From: an uncultured Candidatus Melainabacteria bacterium
GTDB taxonomy: Bacteria; Cyanobacteriota; Vampirovibrionia; Gastranaerophilales; Gastranaerophilaceae
Assembly: GCA_934718135.1 (NCBI GenBank)
Contig: CAKUZW010000005.1
Span: 74,795 to 138,794 of the forward strand
Length of the DNA: 64,000 nucleotides
Direction: 5' to 3'
The position numbers were made by a program, and so were the translations under genes. This document shows, piece after piece, positions 1-8,385 of the stretch (positions are counted from its first letter, which is position 1; each line of letters starts with the position of its first letter). The notes under the pieces were generated by a model that was given only the letters and a program-made list of their open reading frames with translations, was not told the DNA's origin and did not search any database.

Positions 1-54
1 AATGAGCATATTCAAGGCCGTGCGATTAAATTCTTAATTAATCCTTGGTTGTAA
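1..54 (+). CDS. 3' end of a truncated CDS
   Basis: The first 54 bases read as an open frame of 17 codons ending in TAA, with the peptide end ...QGRAIKFLINPWL. The gene would run rightward into the window and converge on the prepilin gene that ends six bases later. The peptide is too short to assign a family. It could be chance, but its codon use resembles the neighbours and the stop lies close to the next gene. Confidence 0.4.
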   Translation, partial: NEHIQGRAIKFLINPWL

Positions 55-59
55 AGTTT

Positions 60-1136
60 TTATTTAATCTTTTTTACAACCATTTTGAAGTAATCGGAAT
101 TGCTACTTGCATTTGTTGAACAAGTCCAACCTCCTTGATTAGGCTTGTCTAAATCACAGTCGTCATGAAATCTATATGATGTATCTTGGTCGCCTAAAGT
201 GTGTAGAGTTCCATCCAAAACTTCAAACACAAAGAAATCTACTCCCATTCTATTTGGTTTTTGATTAAATCCATTGATATCTACGGTGACTAAACATCCC
301 TTCCAATTTTCTCTTTCGGGACAATCATCGAAGAAAATCAATGTTCCATCTTGTAGCATAAGTTGTCCGTTATTGAAATATCCGTCTGGAGCAAAGCCAT
401 TTTTTGATAAATATTTGTATCCATCATTGTTAAATTCTGTGTTAAGTTTATAAGAATAACACCCAGGTGAATTTTTTTCTCCATTATCCCTGTCATAAGC
501 TTTAATGCTACAAACTGTTGCGGCACTTAAATATCTTGCAAAAACTTTTGCAAATTTTCCTCCTTCATAATCTTTGATATTTGTATTTATATCATCATTT
601 TGCATAAGTTTGAAAGCTTGAGCAACCGTAGAATATGCTTTTAGATACTTTGTGCGAAGTTGCTTAGCTTTATAGTTATTTATAAGCCCAGGAATAGTAA
701 TTGCCGCAACAACGCCAATAATGCCAAGGGTTATGAGGGTCTCGGCTAAGGTGAAGGCTACTTTCTTTTTAGGGAAAAAGGAAATAGGGAAATAAGGGAA
801 TAAGGTCTTTACGTTTTTATTAATCATGTCATTGTGAGGAGAAATTTCGTTATTATTTGTATTTTTGTGTACGAAGCGACGTAACAATCCCTGACAAGTG
901 TTACTATTGCCTAATTTGTTATGGATTACTACGTCACTTCGTACTTCTGCCTGACACTTCACCTCGCCATAAACGTGACTCCGTGTCTGCCAAATATGTC
1001 CTGCGGACAGCCTATCATTTTGGCAGACAGCTCCGCACTCTGCTCGGTTCGTTCTCGTAATGACATGTATAATATCTTCCTTAACGAACTTATTTCCTTG
1101 TCCCTTTTTCCTTATTTCCTCAAAAAATTGTTTCAT
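60..1136 (-). CDS. Prepilin-type protein with a very long repeat-containing leader
   Basis: This is a type IV pilin/pseudopilin-like protein of 358 residues. The class III signal is seen as FTLAETLITLGIIG, with Glu at position 5 of the mature protein and a hydrophobic helix. The predicted cleavage falls after Ala127, so -1 is Ala, not the usual Gly. The leader is about 127 residues instead of 6-30, because a 243-bp repeat is inserted in frame (residues about 24-104). The mature part is about 231 residues and ends in a Cys-containing domain (DxNG, 'GDQDT', C-rich tail) shared with the other prepilins here. The start ATG at 1136 follows AGAAAGGATG; an upstream in-frame ATG at 1214 overlaps the promoter and is unlikely. 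An XRE gene is divergently transcribed next to it. The exact pilin role is unknown. Confidence 0.85.
   Translation of the reverse strand: MKQFFEEIRKKGQGNKFVKEDIIHVITRTNRAECGAVCQNDRLSAGHIWQTRSHVYGEVKCQAEVRSDVVIHNKLGNSNTCQGLLRRFVHKNTNNNEISPHNDMINKNVKTLFPYFPISFFPKKKVAFTLAETLITLGIIGVVAAITIPGLINNYKAKQLRTKYLKAYSTVAQAFKLMQNDDINTNIKDYEGGKFAKVFARYLSAATVCSIKAYDRDNGEKNSPGCYSYKLNTEFNNDGYKYLSKNGFAPDGYFNNGQLMLQDGTLIFFDDCPERENWKGCLVTVDINGFNQKPNRMGVDFFVFEVLDGTLHTLGDQDTSYRFHDDCDLDKPNQGGWTCSTNASSNSDYFKMVVKKIK
825..1067 (-). repeat. 243-bp palindromic repeat, copy 1, inside the prepilin leader
   Basis: The element is bounded by catgtcattgtgag and ctcgtaatgacatg, an imperfect terminal inverted repeat. It contains nested inverted repeats: GTCTGCCAAA/TTTGGCAGAC, and a pair around the AGCGACGTAACAATCCCT and AGTGACGTAGTAATCC motifs. 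The same 243-bp unit occurs at 34692-34934 and 39954-40196, always in the same orientation relative to its prepilin gene and in frame (81 codons). It carries no transposase, so it looks like a MITE or palindromic element. Confidence 0.9.
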
Positions 1137-1185
1137 TTTACATCCTTTCTTTATTTGCAAAAAACTAATTGACTTAGCATTTTTA

Positions 1186-1214
1186 ATATTATGACATTTA
1201 ATAGCATGTGTCAA
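1186..1214 (-). promoter_or_regulatory. Promoter of the prepilin gene with TAGCAT operator-like repeats
   Basis: On the minus strand TTGACA (1214-1209) and TAATAT (1191-1186) are separated by 17 bases, a consensus-like promoter. The intergenic region repeats TAGCAT or its complement several times (around 1177, 1203, 1233 and 1243). These are plausible binding sites for the adjacent XRE regulator, but that link is inferred. Confidence 0.6.
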
Positions 1215-1300
1215 TACTTGCTAAATAGTATATGCTATATATCGCCATTAAATAATATTAATTCTAAACATTATAATCAATTTATAATAGAGGTAGAATT

Positions 1301-1699
1301 ATGTCATTGAAAACTCTTTTTGGAGCCCAAGTTAAACGTTTAAGAAAATTCAGAAAAATGACTCAGGAAGAGTTGTCCGAAAAAATTGAAATTGATTTAC
1401 GACAACTTGCAAGGATTGAGGCAGGTGAAAGTTTTGCAACATCTGAAACTATTGAAAAAATTTGCAAAGCTCTAAATGTGAATTATAAAGATATTTTTGA
1501 TGTTCAAGAAGAAACTAACATGACATTTGATAGCATTGAAAAATTCAAGCAAAATTATTCAAAGTTAAACAAAATAATAAATAAAATTGCACCAAATGAT
1601 GAACAAACTGAGTATATTATGCTTGCTTATGAGGCTATACAAAAGAATTCTGCTCGAGAAAAGTTAAAATCTATACTTTGGGGCATGAGTTTAAAATAG
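1301..1699 (+). CDS. XRE-family transcriptional regulator
   Basis: A 132-residue protein with an N-terminal helix-turn-helix of the Cro/C1 (XRE) type at about residues 5-62 (RKMTQEELSEKIEID, then RQLARIEAGES, then ICKALNVNYKDIF). The C-terminal half is helical and unassigned. AGAGGT lies before the ATG. The gene is divergent from the prepilin gene at 60-1136, with 164 bp between the starts that hold TAGCAT repeats, so it may control both genes. Three other prepilin loci in the window have the same arrangement with a small DNA-binding protein. Its ligand is unknown. Confidence 0.85.
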   Translation: MSLKTLFGAQVKRLRKFRKMTQEELSEKIEIDLRQLARIEAGESFATSETIEKICKALNVNYKDIFDVQEETNMTFDSIEKFKQNYSKLNKIINKIAPNDEQTEYIMLAYEAIQKNSAREKLKSILWGMSLK

Positions 1700-1752
1700 T
1701 TATTGACAATATTTTTTTAGCATGTAATATAGTAGATGTGAAAATTAAATAT

Positions 1753-1828
1753 TGGGACGTCGCCAAGTGGTAAGGCAGCTGGTTTTGGTCCAGCCATCTC
1801 GGAGGTTCGAATCCTTCCGTCCCAGCCA
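1753..1828 (+). tRNA. tRNA-Gln (anticodon UUG)
   Basis: A complete cloverleaf of 76 nt including an encoded CCA. The acceptor stem TGGGACG pairs with CGTCCCA, the discriminator is G, and the anticodon arm CTGG-TTTTGGT-CCAG presents TTG. The T arm contains GGTTCGAATCC. U1 at the 5' end is typical of tRNA-Gln. Confidence 0.95.
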
Positions 1829-1835
1829 TTCAAAG

Positions 1836-1859
1836 CTCATCATCAGATGAGTTTTTTTT
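1836..1859 (+). terminator. Rho-independent terminator after tRNA-Gln
   Basis: The stem CTCATC-ATCA-GATGAG is followed by a run of eight T. It starts eight bases after the tRNA CCA end. Confidence 0.8.
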
Positions 1860-2035
1860 ATTATTTGCAGGATAACAAAAAAGCTCCAGTAAAAACTGAA
1901 ACTCTTTTATTCTATAAAATAATCTTTTTATGCAACTGCATAAATTTTAATTTCCGAGCTTTAGAAAATAATATTGCTTTCAGTATTTTTACAATATAAT
2001 ATAGTTAAGGATTTATATTAATAGACTAGAATAAA

Positions 2036-2341
2036 ATGAAAGTATCAAGTATTTCATACCCCAATTCATATAATCACATATATTTTGGTGCAAAGAGTAA
2101 TAACTCAGGGACGGCTCACAAAAATACCAAAAAACATAAACCGTCTGCTATTCACGAATCTATGATGACGGCTGCATCATGGTTTGGTTTTGGGGTTGTT
2201 TTGGATTTAATTTCAAGGAGATTTTCATTCTTCAAATCCCCTTTTAAAAATTCTGTAGCCGTTAATGGAATTATTGGTGCATGTGCTGGATTAATTACAG
2301 GATGTAAGTTTTTGTTTTCAAAAAAAAATGACGAAGATTAG
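2036..2341 (+). CDS. Small hypothetical membrane protein with ISYP N-terminus
   Basis: A 101-residue protein of unknown function. The N-terminus carries ISYPNSYNHIYFGA, similar to the start of the kinase-like protein at 42657-43685 (ISYPAYNNYYF), followed by a basic, polar stretch and two hydrophobic segments (about 47-63 and 78-95). A lineage-specific sorting or association tag is possible. There is no clear Shine-Dalgarno. It overlaps the 3' end of the convergent histidine kinase gene by four bases. Confidence 0.6.
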   Translation: MKVSSISYPNSYNHIYFGAKSNNSGTAHKNTKKHKPSAIHESMMTAASWFGFGVVLDLISRRFSFFKSPFKNSVAVNGIIGACAGLITGCKFLFSKKNDED

Positions 2342-3531
2342 ACTACTTGAGAATGAATTTGGGAAGCATCGGTGTTTTGGGGAGGGATTGTTGTTTTAGG
2401 GAGTTTAAATCCGAAAATACATTTTCCGTCTTGGTAGCTTTTAGCAAAAATTTCGCCATTATGCATATCAATAATCTTTTTAGAAAGGTAAAGCCCAAGT
2501 CCGGTGCTTGTTTTGTTAAAGTAGGATAGTTTTGTTTCTTTAAATCTTTTGAACATTGTTGATAATTCTTTTTCGGGAATTTGTTCACTTTGGTTAGTTA
2601 TTGTGAATTCGATTTCGTTTTTCTCATCTTTTATATTTATCAAAATAGTTGAATTTTTGTAGCCGTATGTTATGGCATTTGATAATAGGTTAAAAATTAC
2701 TCTTTTGATTTGGAGTCTATCAGCGTAAATTTCGCAAATATTTTTTGGAGTAGAAAATTCAATCGTTTGATTTCGCTCTTTTGCCATACCGCCAAGACCG
2801 GTTTTTAATTTCGTTGCAAGATAATAAATATCGAAGGTTTCAGGGTTGAGTTTTACGTTTCCTTTGTTGTAGCGATAGGTGTCAAGGATTGTGGCTATTA
2901 AATCAGAAACATATTTGCAAGAGCATTTTGAGAGTTGAATCATTTCTGTCTGTTCATCATTAAGTTTCCCAAAAGCACCATTTAACAACATATTTAGGGT
3001 ATTCATTTGTGCATAAGTTGGAGTTTTAAGATCGTGGGTTAGAGTTGCAATGAAGTTTTCTTTGTTTGCTTCAATCTTTTTCTCTTTATCAATATTATTT
3101 AAAACGATTATGAATCCTGTAATTTTGCCAGAAGGTTTAACAATCGGAGATTTTACAATTCGGTAGTAAGCGGATTTGTTATTTGCAAAAGTCATAATTT
3201 TTTCGGAATAGAAAGGTTTTCCTGTTTGGAGAATTCCTAAATCTTCAATATTTGTTTCTTTTATACAACTTGGGGCATAAATTTGTGTAATCTTTTTATT
3301 TTTGATTTCGGAACAAGAAATTCCTGCGGCTTTTGCAAATTCATTGTTCGCTAAAGTTATATTACCTTGCAAATCTTTAAAATAGATGCAAAGCGGGACG
3401 TATTTAATTATTGCTTGCAGGTAGATATTTTGAGTTGGATTATTTTTTAGGCCTCGATTTTCAATATACAATTTGACAATAGACAATAACAAGACGAATA
3501 AAATTAAGTTGTAGATAATGAATAAAATCAT
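2338..3531 (-). CDS. PAS-domain sensor histidine kinase
   Basis: A 397-residue membrane-anchored sensor kinase. One N-terminal transmembrane helix (residues 2-22) is followed by a PAS domain (about 38-150; PLCIYFKDLQGNITLAN). The HisKA domain has the H-box THDLKTP near residue 166. The HATPase domain has the N-box NLLSNA and an intact G2 box STGLGLYLSKKII. The G1 box, normally DxGxG, is replaced by TNQSEQIP, so ATP binding may be altered. No response regulator is adjacent. The signal is unknown; PAS domains often sense redox state or small ligands. Confidence 0.88.
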   Translation of the reverse strand: MILFIIYNLILFVLLLSIVKLYIENRGLKNNPTQNIYLQAIIKYVPLCIYFKDLQGNITLANNEFAKAAGISCSEIKNKKITQIYAPSCIKETNIEDLGILQTGKPFYSEKIMTFANNKSAYYRIVKSPIVKPSGKITGFIIVLNNIDKEKKIEANKENFIATLTHDLKTPTYAQMNTLNMLLNGAFGKLNDEQTEMIQLSKCSCKYVSDLIATILDTYRYNKGNVKLNPETFDIYYLATKLKTGLGGMAKERNQTIEFSTPKNICEIYADRLQIKRVIFNLLSNAITYGYKNSTILINIKDEKNEIEFTITNQSEQIPEKELSTMFKRFKETKLSYFNKTSTGLGLYLSKKIIDMHNGEIFAKSYQDGKCIFGFKLPKTTIPPQNTDASQIHSQVV

Positions 3532-3604
3532 AATTTCAATTATTATCTTATAACCTTAAAGTTGGATTGGTATTGTCCTGTTGGGTAATATATGGGTGGT
3601 TTAA

Positions 3605-5089
3605 TTATTTTTTTCTTTTATTTTTATTTGTTGAAACTTCTTTTTCATCACAACCAAGAACTTTATTCAAATGTTCAATAAGTTCTTGAGAGTGATAATG
3701 CATTGCGTGTTCTGATTTGTGGTGAATATCAACGATATGATAGTGCATAGCCATCTCAACTTCAATTAGTGCAATATTATAATCATAGAGGCTGTTTATA
3801 TATTCGTTTAGGGCTTTGATATAATCTTTTCTGGCATCTTGAAGTGCGACATAATTAAGTTCATTTGTTTGGTATTTTTCTTCAACAATTTTAAGATTTT
3901 GCAATGCTTGTTGTGTTTCAAGTTTAGTCGGAGCAATTTGGTTTTGTGCTTTTTCAACATTGTTGAATGCTTTTTTTACTTCAAAATACAAATCTTTTTT
4001 GAATAATAGAATTTCGTTATCTGCTAATGCTAACTGAGCATCTGCACCTTTAATACTGTGTTTTAATTCCATCAAATTGACATTACTTGATAATCCGACA
4101 CCAACGTGAAAACTGTTATTTGCCGTTTGATTTGAATTGTTAAAACCATACCCTGCATTTGCTGTTAAATCAGGGAAGTAAGTCCTTTTTACATATAGAA
4201 GGGATTGCTCCATTGCGTGTTTTGTTGAAATTAAAACACTTAAATCAGGACTGTTTTCATAAGCTATTTCTACCGCTTTATCTAAAGGGAAGTTAAAGGT
4301 TTCAGGTTCAAAAACATCCTGTGAATTTGGGGAATCTTTGTATGCAAAATCGTTTTGGTAGGTAAAAGTTTTTGTATTTTTGATATTATAATTCGGTTGG
4401 TCGTCCAAATACATTGCGTTATTCAAATCAATTTTGGCATTTTTGTAGTTTGTTTTCGCTTCAATATATTGAACTTTTGCCTCACTCAAATTTAGATTTG
4501 CAGTTGTTTTATCGGCTTCTTTTTTAGAAGAAGCAAGTTTTAAAAATTTTTGATTTATTTCAAGATTATTTTCTGCAACTTGAAACATTGCCTGAGCTTT
4601 TAATAAGGCATAGTATTTTTCTTTAACATCAAACAAAGTTGAACACAAACTGTCCATAAATTCATATTCTGCACCAATTTTGTAAAATTCTTCCATTTTT
4701 ATATACGCGGTTGTTTTTCCAAAATTCCAAACCAACTTGTTAATTGCAACTCCAACAGACGGAAGTTCTCTGTAATGAGAATTGTAATAAATATTATCGG
4801 AATTATTTTCATTATAGAACCCTGCATTTGCACTAATTACGGGGAAATATTGAGATTTTGCTATTCCCAAATTGCTCTTTGCTATATCCAAATTATATTT
4901 TTGTCTGCGAATTTTAGGACTATTTTTGAAAGCGGCTGCAACACAATCTAAAACGGATAGCGTTGTTCCGTCTTTTATATCTATGGGTTTGAATAATTCA
5001 TCTTCCTCTATTGCGTAGCTTTGCAAATTTGTCACTGAAGATAAAGCAACAAATATCATTGCAACACAAACAATTCTTTTAGTGCTCAT
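3605..5089 (-). CDS. TolC-like outer membrane efflux protein with His-rich tail
   Basis: A 494-residue outer membrane factor of the TolC/OEP family. It has a signal peptide (MSTKRIVCVAMIF... ending QSYA), then two repeats of long amphipathic helices with the typical NSPKIRRQKYNLDIAKSNLG and ENSPDLSVLIS openings. It would form the outer-membrane channel of a tripartite exporter or type I system. The C-terminal tail is strikingly His-rich (at least eight His within about 35 residues), suggesting metal contact. The ATG at 5089 is chosen over an upstream TTG because the signal peptide starts there. A TATAAT ends six bases before that ATG and no Shine-Dalgarno is visible. No inner-membrane partner is adjacent. 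Confidence 0.85.
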   Translation of the reverse strand: MSTKRIVCVAMIFVALSSVTNLQSYAIEEDELFKPIDIKDGTTLSVLDCVAAAFKNSPKIRRQKYNLDIAKSNLGIAKSQYFPVISANAGFYNENNSDNIYYNSHYRELPSVGVAINKLVWNFGKTTAYIKMEEFYKIGAEYEFMDSLCSTLFDVKEKYYALLKAQAMFQVAENNLEINQKFLKLASSKKEADKTTANLNLSEAKVQYIEAKTNYKNAKIDLNNAMYLDDQPNYNIKNTKTFTYQNDFAYKDSPNSQDVFEPETFNFPLDKAVEIAYENSPDLSVLISTKHAMEQSLLYVKRTYFPDLTANAGYGFNNSNQTANNSFHVGVGLSSNVNLMELKHSIKGADAQLALADNEILLFKKDLYFEVKKAFNNVEKAQNQIAPTKLETQQALQNLKIVEEKYQTNELNYVALQDARKDYIKALNEYINSLYDYNIALIEVEMAMHYHIVDIHHKSEHAMHYHSQELIEHLNKVLGCDEKEVSTNKNKRKK

Positions 5090-5178
5090 ATATATATTAT
5101 ACAATATGTGTCAAGTGGATTTAAAAATTTGATTGTCTTTGGTAAAATGGTATCGAGTAAAAGTGAAAGGTTGTGAAA

Positions 5179-5805
5179 ATGAAAGTTTTATTGTTAAATG
5201 GGTCTCCGCATAAAAACGGATGTACAAATACTGCATTAGAAGAAGTCGCTAAAACATTGAATTCTCAAGGAATTGATACCGAAATTTTCTATATCGGAAC
5301 AGATGCAATAGCTCCTTGTAGAGCTTGTGGAGCTTGCAAAAAACTAGGAAGATGCGTAGTTAATGACAAAGTTAATGAATTTATCGAAAAAGCAAAAGAA
5401 GCTGACGGATTTATCTTTGGATCTCCGGTTCATTATGCATCCGCAAGCGGAATTATTACAACATTTTTAGATAGAGCATTTTATGCGGGTTCAGCTAACC
5501 AAGTGTTCAGAATGAAACCCGGAGCAATTGTTGTATCTGCAAGAAGAGCCGGAACAACTGCAACATTTGACCAATTGAATAAATATTTTACAATAACTGA
5601 AATGCCTGTGATTTCTTCTCGTTATTGGAATATGGTTCATGGTGCTACTCCTGACGATGTTTTGAAAGATGAAGAAGGAATGCAAATTATGAGAATTTTA
5701 GGTAAAAACATGGCTTGGTACCTAAAATCTATGGAAGCCGCTAAAAAAGCAGGAATTTTACCTCCTGAAAAAGAAGAAGTTATAAAAACTAACTTTATCA
5801 GATAA
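5179..5805 (+). CDS. Iron-sulfur flavoprotein (flavodoxin-like NAD(P)H oxidoreductase)
   Basis: A 208-residue flavodoxin-fold protein of the NADPH-dependent FMN reductase/Isf group. The FMN-binding loop is LNGSPHKNGCTNTAL at the N-terminus. The compact motif CRACGACKKLGRC (CX2CX2CX5C) is that of archaeal and clostridial iron-sulfur flavoproteins and would bind a [4Fe-4S] cluster. SPVHYASASG follows, as in the family. It probably transfers electrons in redox or oxidative-stress metabolism. The ATG at 5179 is preferred (GAAAGG eight bases upstream); a GTG six bases earlier is in frame. It is followed by a shared terminator. Confidence 0.88.
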   Translation: MKVLLLNGSPHKNGCTNTALEEVAKTLNSQGIDTEIFYIGTDAIAPCRACGACKKLGRCVVNDKVNEFIEKAKEADGFIFGSPVHYASASGIITTFLDRAFYAGSANQVFRMKPGAIVVSARRAGTTATFDQLNKYFTITEMPVISSRYWNMVHGATPDDVLKDEEGMQIMRILGKNMAWYLKSMEAAKKAGILPPEKEEVIKTNFIR

Positions 5806-5827
5806 TTTGTATTTATAAGATTTTGTA

Positions 5828-5858
5828 AAAAAGGACATCTTTTAATGATGTCCTTTTT
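5828..5858. terminator. Bidirectional terminator between flavoprotein and P-type ATPase genes
   Basis: The stem AAAGGACATC/GATGTCCTTT is flanked by A and T runs on both sides, so it can stop transcription from both convergent genes. Confidence 0.85.
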
Positions 5859-7737
5859 AAATTATTTTCAATTTTTGTTTTAATGCTCTTAGGGAATTCA
5901 ATACTGCAAGTAGAGTTACGCCAACATCTGCAAATACGGCACCCCACATAGTGATAAAACCGATTGCCCCAAAAATTAAGAATAATAATTTAATTCCAAT
6001 TGCAAAGAAAATGTTTTGTCGAACAATAGACATTGTCTTTTTAGAAAGTTTTATTGCTGTTGGAATTTTTGAAATTTTATCATCCATAATTACTACATCA
6101 GCAGCTTCAATCGCAGCATCTGAACCCAATCCGCCCATTGCAATTCCGATATCCGCTCTAGTTAATACTGGTGCGTCATTTATTCCGTCTCCAACAAATA
6201 TAACATTTTTATTTTTATCTTTGTGGTTAATAATTTCTTCCAATTTTTCAACTTTATCAGCAGGCAACAATTGAGAATAAATGTTTGTTAAACCTAATTC
6301 ATTTGCTACATAATCTGCTGTATTTTTGTTATCGCCAGTCAACATAACAGTGTTAATTTTGTTTTTATTAAGATTTTCAATGGTCGTTTTTGCATTGTCT
6401 TTTATCTCGTCAGAAATTACAATATAGCCTAAAAATTTATTATTTTTTGCAGTATAAACAATTGTACCGTTTTCAGTTGCTTGAATATAGTCTATATTAA
6501 AAGTTTGCATTAGTTTTTTGTTTCCTGAGAGAATTGTAGCGTCTCCGACAATTGCTTTGACCCCGTTTCCGGCAATTTCCTGAACATCCGAAATTTTATC
6601 CGCATCAATAACTTCATCAAATTCTTTTTTGATTGATTGTGCAATCGGATGGGTTGAATAGTTTTCAGCATAAGCTGTAAGTTTTAACAATTCATCTTTA
6701 GAAATTTCAGGTTGTGGTGAAATTTTTACAACTTTAAAACAACCTTTAGTAAGAGTTCCTGTTTTGTCAAAAACAACGGTATCAGGACGAGATAACATCT
6801 CTAAATATGAACTTCCTTTGATTAAAATTCCTTGTCTTGAAGCTCCTCCAATTCCTGCAAAAAATCCTAAAGGTACTGAAATTACAATTGCACAAGGGCA
6901 AGAAATTACAAGAAATGTTAGTGCTCGGCTAAGCCAAGTTTGGAAATCGCCTCCAAATACAATTGTCGGGATAATTACAAGTAAAATTGCACCCAAAACA
7001 ACAATAGGAGTGTAATATTTGGCGAATTTTGTTATAAAGTTTTCCGCCTTTGTTTTCTTAGAACTTGCATGTTCAACAAGTTCAAGAATTTTAGAAACAG
7101 TAGATTCTGAATATTTCTTCGTAACTTTGATTTTTAGAAGTCCGTTTGTGTTTATACAACCGCTGATTGCGTTATCATTTATTGATAATGTTTGCGGAAT
7201 TGATTCTCCCGTCAGAGCAGAAGTATCAACAATTGCACTCCCTTCAACTATTGTGCCGTCTAGAGGAATTTTTTCACCGGTTTTAACAACAATGATATCG
7301 CCAATATTTATTTCTTTTGGTGATTTTTTTGTTAATTGACCGTTTTCTTCAACATTTGTATAGTCAGGACGAATGTCCATAAGTTCAGAAATTGATTTTT
7401 TAGATTTATCAACAGCTTTGTCTTGAAAATATTCCCCAATTTGGTAAAGCACCATAACCATAACAGCTTCGGGGTATTCTTTTATTGAAAAAGCTCCAAT
7501 TGTTGCGATACTCATAAGAAAATTTTCATCAAAAATTTCGCCCTTGATAATATTTTTTATTGCCTTAACAATAATATCACCACCTGCAATAATATATGCA
7601 ACTAAATAAAGAGAAAACCTGCCCCATCCTTGAATATTTGAAAGAATAGCAATCAAAAAAATCAGAAATGATAATCCGATTTTTACAAGTTTTAATTTAG
7701 AATTTTCTTCTTCGTGTTCGTGATGATGTTCGCACAT
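5857..7737 (-). CDS. Zinc/cadmium-type P1B heavy-metal ATPase
   Basis: A 626-residue inner-membrane metal exporter of the ZntA/CadA type. The N-terminus is a short His-rich tail (CEHHHEHEEE) without a classical CxxC metal-binding domain. Visible motifs in order: TGES of the actuator domain, the transmembrane metal site SCPCAIVIS, the phosphorylation motif DKTGTLTKG, the HP motif STHPIAQ, GDGINDAPVL, and in the last helices FADVGVTLLAVLNSLRAL, whose Asp is characteristic of Zn/Cd/Pb pumps. It is divergent from an ArsR/SmtB sensor gene, with operators embedded in both promoters, so zinc-induced derepression is the likely control. Confidence 0.93.
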   Translation of the reverse strand: MCEHHHEHEEENSKLKLVKIGLSFLIFLIAILSNIQGWGRFSLYLVAYIIAGGDIIVKAIKNIIKGEIFDENFLMSIATIGAFSIKEYPEAVMVMVLYQIGEYFQDKAVDKSKKSISELMDIRPDYTNVEENGQLTKKSPKEINIGDIIVVKTGEKIPLDGTIVEGSAIVDTSALTGESIPQTLSINDNAISGCINTNGLLKIKVTKKYSESTVSKILELVEHASSKKTKAENFITKFAKYYTPIVVLGAILLVIIPTIVFGGDFQTWLSRALTFLVISCPCAIVISVPLGFFAGIGGASRQGILIKGSSYLEMLSRPDTVVFDKTGTLTKGCFKVVKISPQPEISKDELLKLTAYAENYSTHPIAQSIKKEFDEVIDADKISDVQEIAGNGVKAIVGDATILSGNKKLMQTFNIDYIQATENGTIVYTAKNNKFLGYIVISDEIKDNAKTTIENLNKNKINTVMLTGDNKNTADYVANELGLTNIYSQLLPADKVEKLEEIINHKDKNKNVIFVGDGINDAPVLTRADIGIAMGGLGSDAAIEAADVVIMDDKISKIPTAIKLSKKTMSIVRQNIFFAIGIKLLFLIFGAIGFITMWGAVFADVGVTLLAVLNSLRALKQKLKII

Positions 7738-7752
7738 ATTGACACCTCTCGA

Positions 7753-7808
7753 TTGAATACTTGTTCAACTATACTACTATTATAATTGAACAACTATTCA
7801 ATTGTCAA
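7753..7808 (-). promoter_or_regulatory. Promoter and two ArsR/SmtB operators of the P-type ATPase gene
   Basis: On the minus strand TTGACA (7808-7803) and TATAAT (7784-7779) are 18 bases apart. The 16-bp near-palindrome TTGAACAACTATTCAA (7786-7801) fills the spacer. A second copy, TTGAATACTTGTTCAA (7753-7768), lies just downstream. These match the 12-2-12-like sites of SmtB/CzrA repressors. Confidence 0.85.
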
Positions 7809-7844
7809 GCCTAAACATTCAAAATTGTTACATAATTAACACAG

Positions 7845-7873
7845 TTGAACAACTGTTCAATTTATGATATAAT
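7845..7873 (+). promoter_or_regulatory. Promoter and operator of the ArsR-family gene
   Basis: The palindrome TTGAACAACTGTTCAA (7845-7860) supplies the -35 (TTGAAC). Seventeen bases on lies TATAAT (7868-7873), preceded by TGA, an extended -10. Repressor binding here would autoregulate the sensor gene. Confidence 0.85.
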
Positions 7874-7892
7874 AAAGACACAAGGAGTCATT

Positions 7893-8243
7893 ATGGATAA
7901 TAGAAAATCAGATTGTGAAGCAATAAATATAGATATTGTTAATCAAGTTCAGCCAAATATGCCTGATATGAAACTATTGTATGAACTTTCCGATTTTTTC
8001 AAGGTAATGGGCGATAGCACAAGAATTCAACTTTTATGGGCATTGGAAGAAAGTGAAATGTGTGTTGGAGATTTAGCCGTTCTTTTAAATATGACAAAAT
8101 CTGCGGTTTCACATCAATTGAAAGTTTTGAGAGTTGCAAAACTCGTTCGTTCTGAAAAAAAAGGAAAGAATGTTTATTATTCTTTGAATGACGGTCATGT
8201 TAAAGATATTTTAGAAAAAGCTTTAGAACACGTTTGCGAATAA
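7893..8243 (+). CDS. ArsR/SmtB-family zinc-responsive repressor
   Basis: A 116-residue winged-helix repressor. The recognition helix region is LLNMTKSAVSHQLKVLR and the wing is KKGKNVYYSLND. The last helix has D-x-H-x10-H-x2-E (DGH...LEHVCE), the spacing of the alpha-5 zinc site of SmtB/CzrA. Only one Cys is present at the alpha-3 position (EMCVGDLA), where CadC has two. Zinc sensing is therefore more likely than cadmium/lead sensing. The start at 7893 follows AAGGAG by five bases; an upstream TTG in frame lies inside the operator. It controls the divergent exporter gene. Confidence 0.92.
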   Translation: MDNRKSDCEAINIDIVNQVQPNMPDMKLLYELSDFFKVMGDSTRIQLLWALEESEMCVGDLAVLLNMTKSAVSHQLKVLRVAKLVRSEKKGKNVYYSLNDGHVKDILEKALEHVCE

Positions 8244-8385
8244 TCTCTCACAATCTTCATTTCTAGCGGTGGAAAATTCTACTTGTAAACTTTTCTTTAT
8301 ATTCAATATTACAATCCCAACAACAAGCTGTATTTGCAGCTTTAGACACCGTATCTAATAATAACAAATTGGCATTAGGTTTGTC

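Noticed and set aside
857..1172. Plus-strand frames across the first 243-bp repeat (also the minus-strand ones at 34602-34784 and 39828-40164)
   Set aside because: They recur only because the repeat is repeated. They lie antisense to the prepilin leaders and have no ribosome binding sites of their own.
5100..5106. TTGACA near TATAAT upstream of the TolC-like gene as a -35/-10 pair
   Set aside because: The spacing is only seven bases. Only the -10 is credible, without a matched -35.
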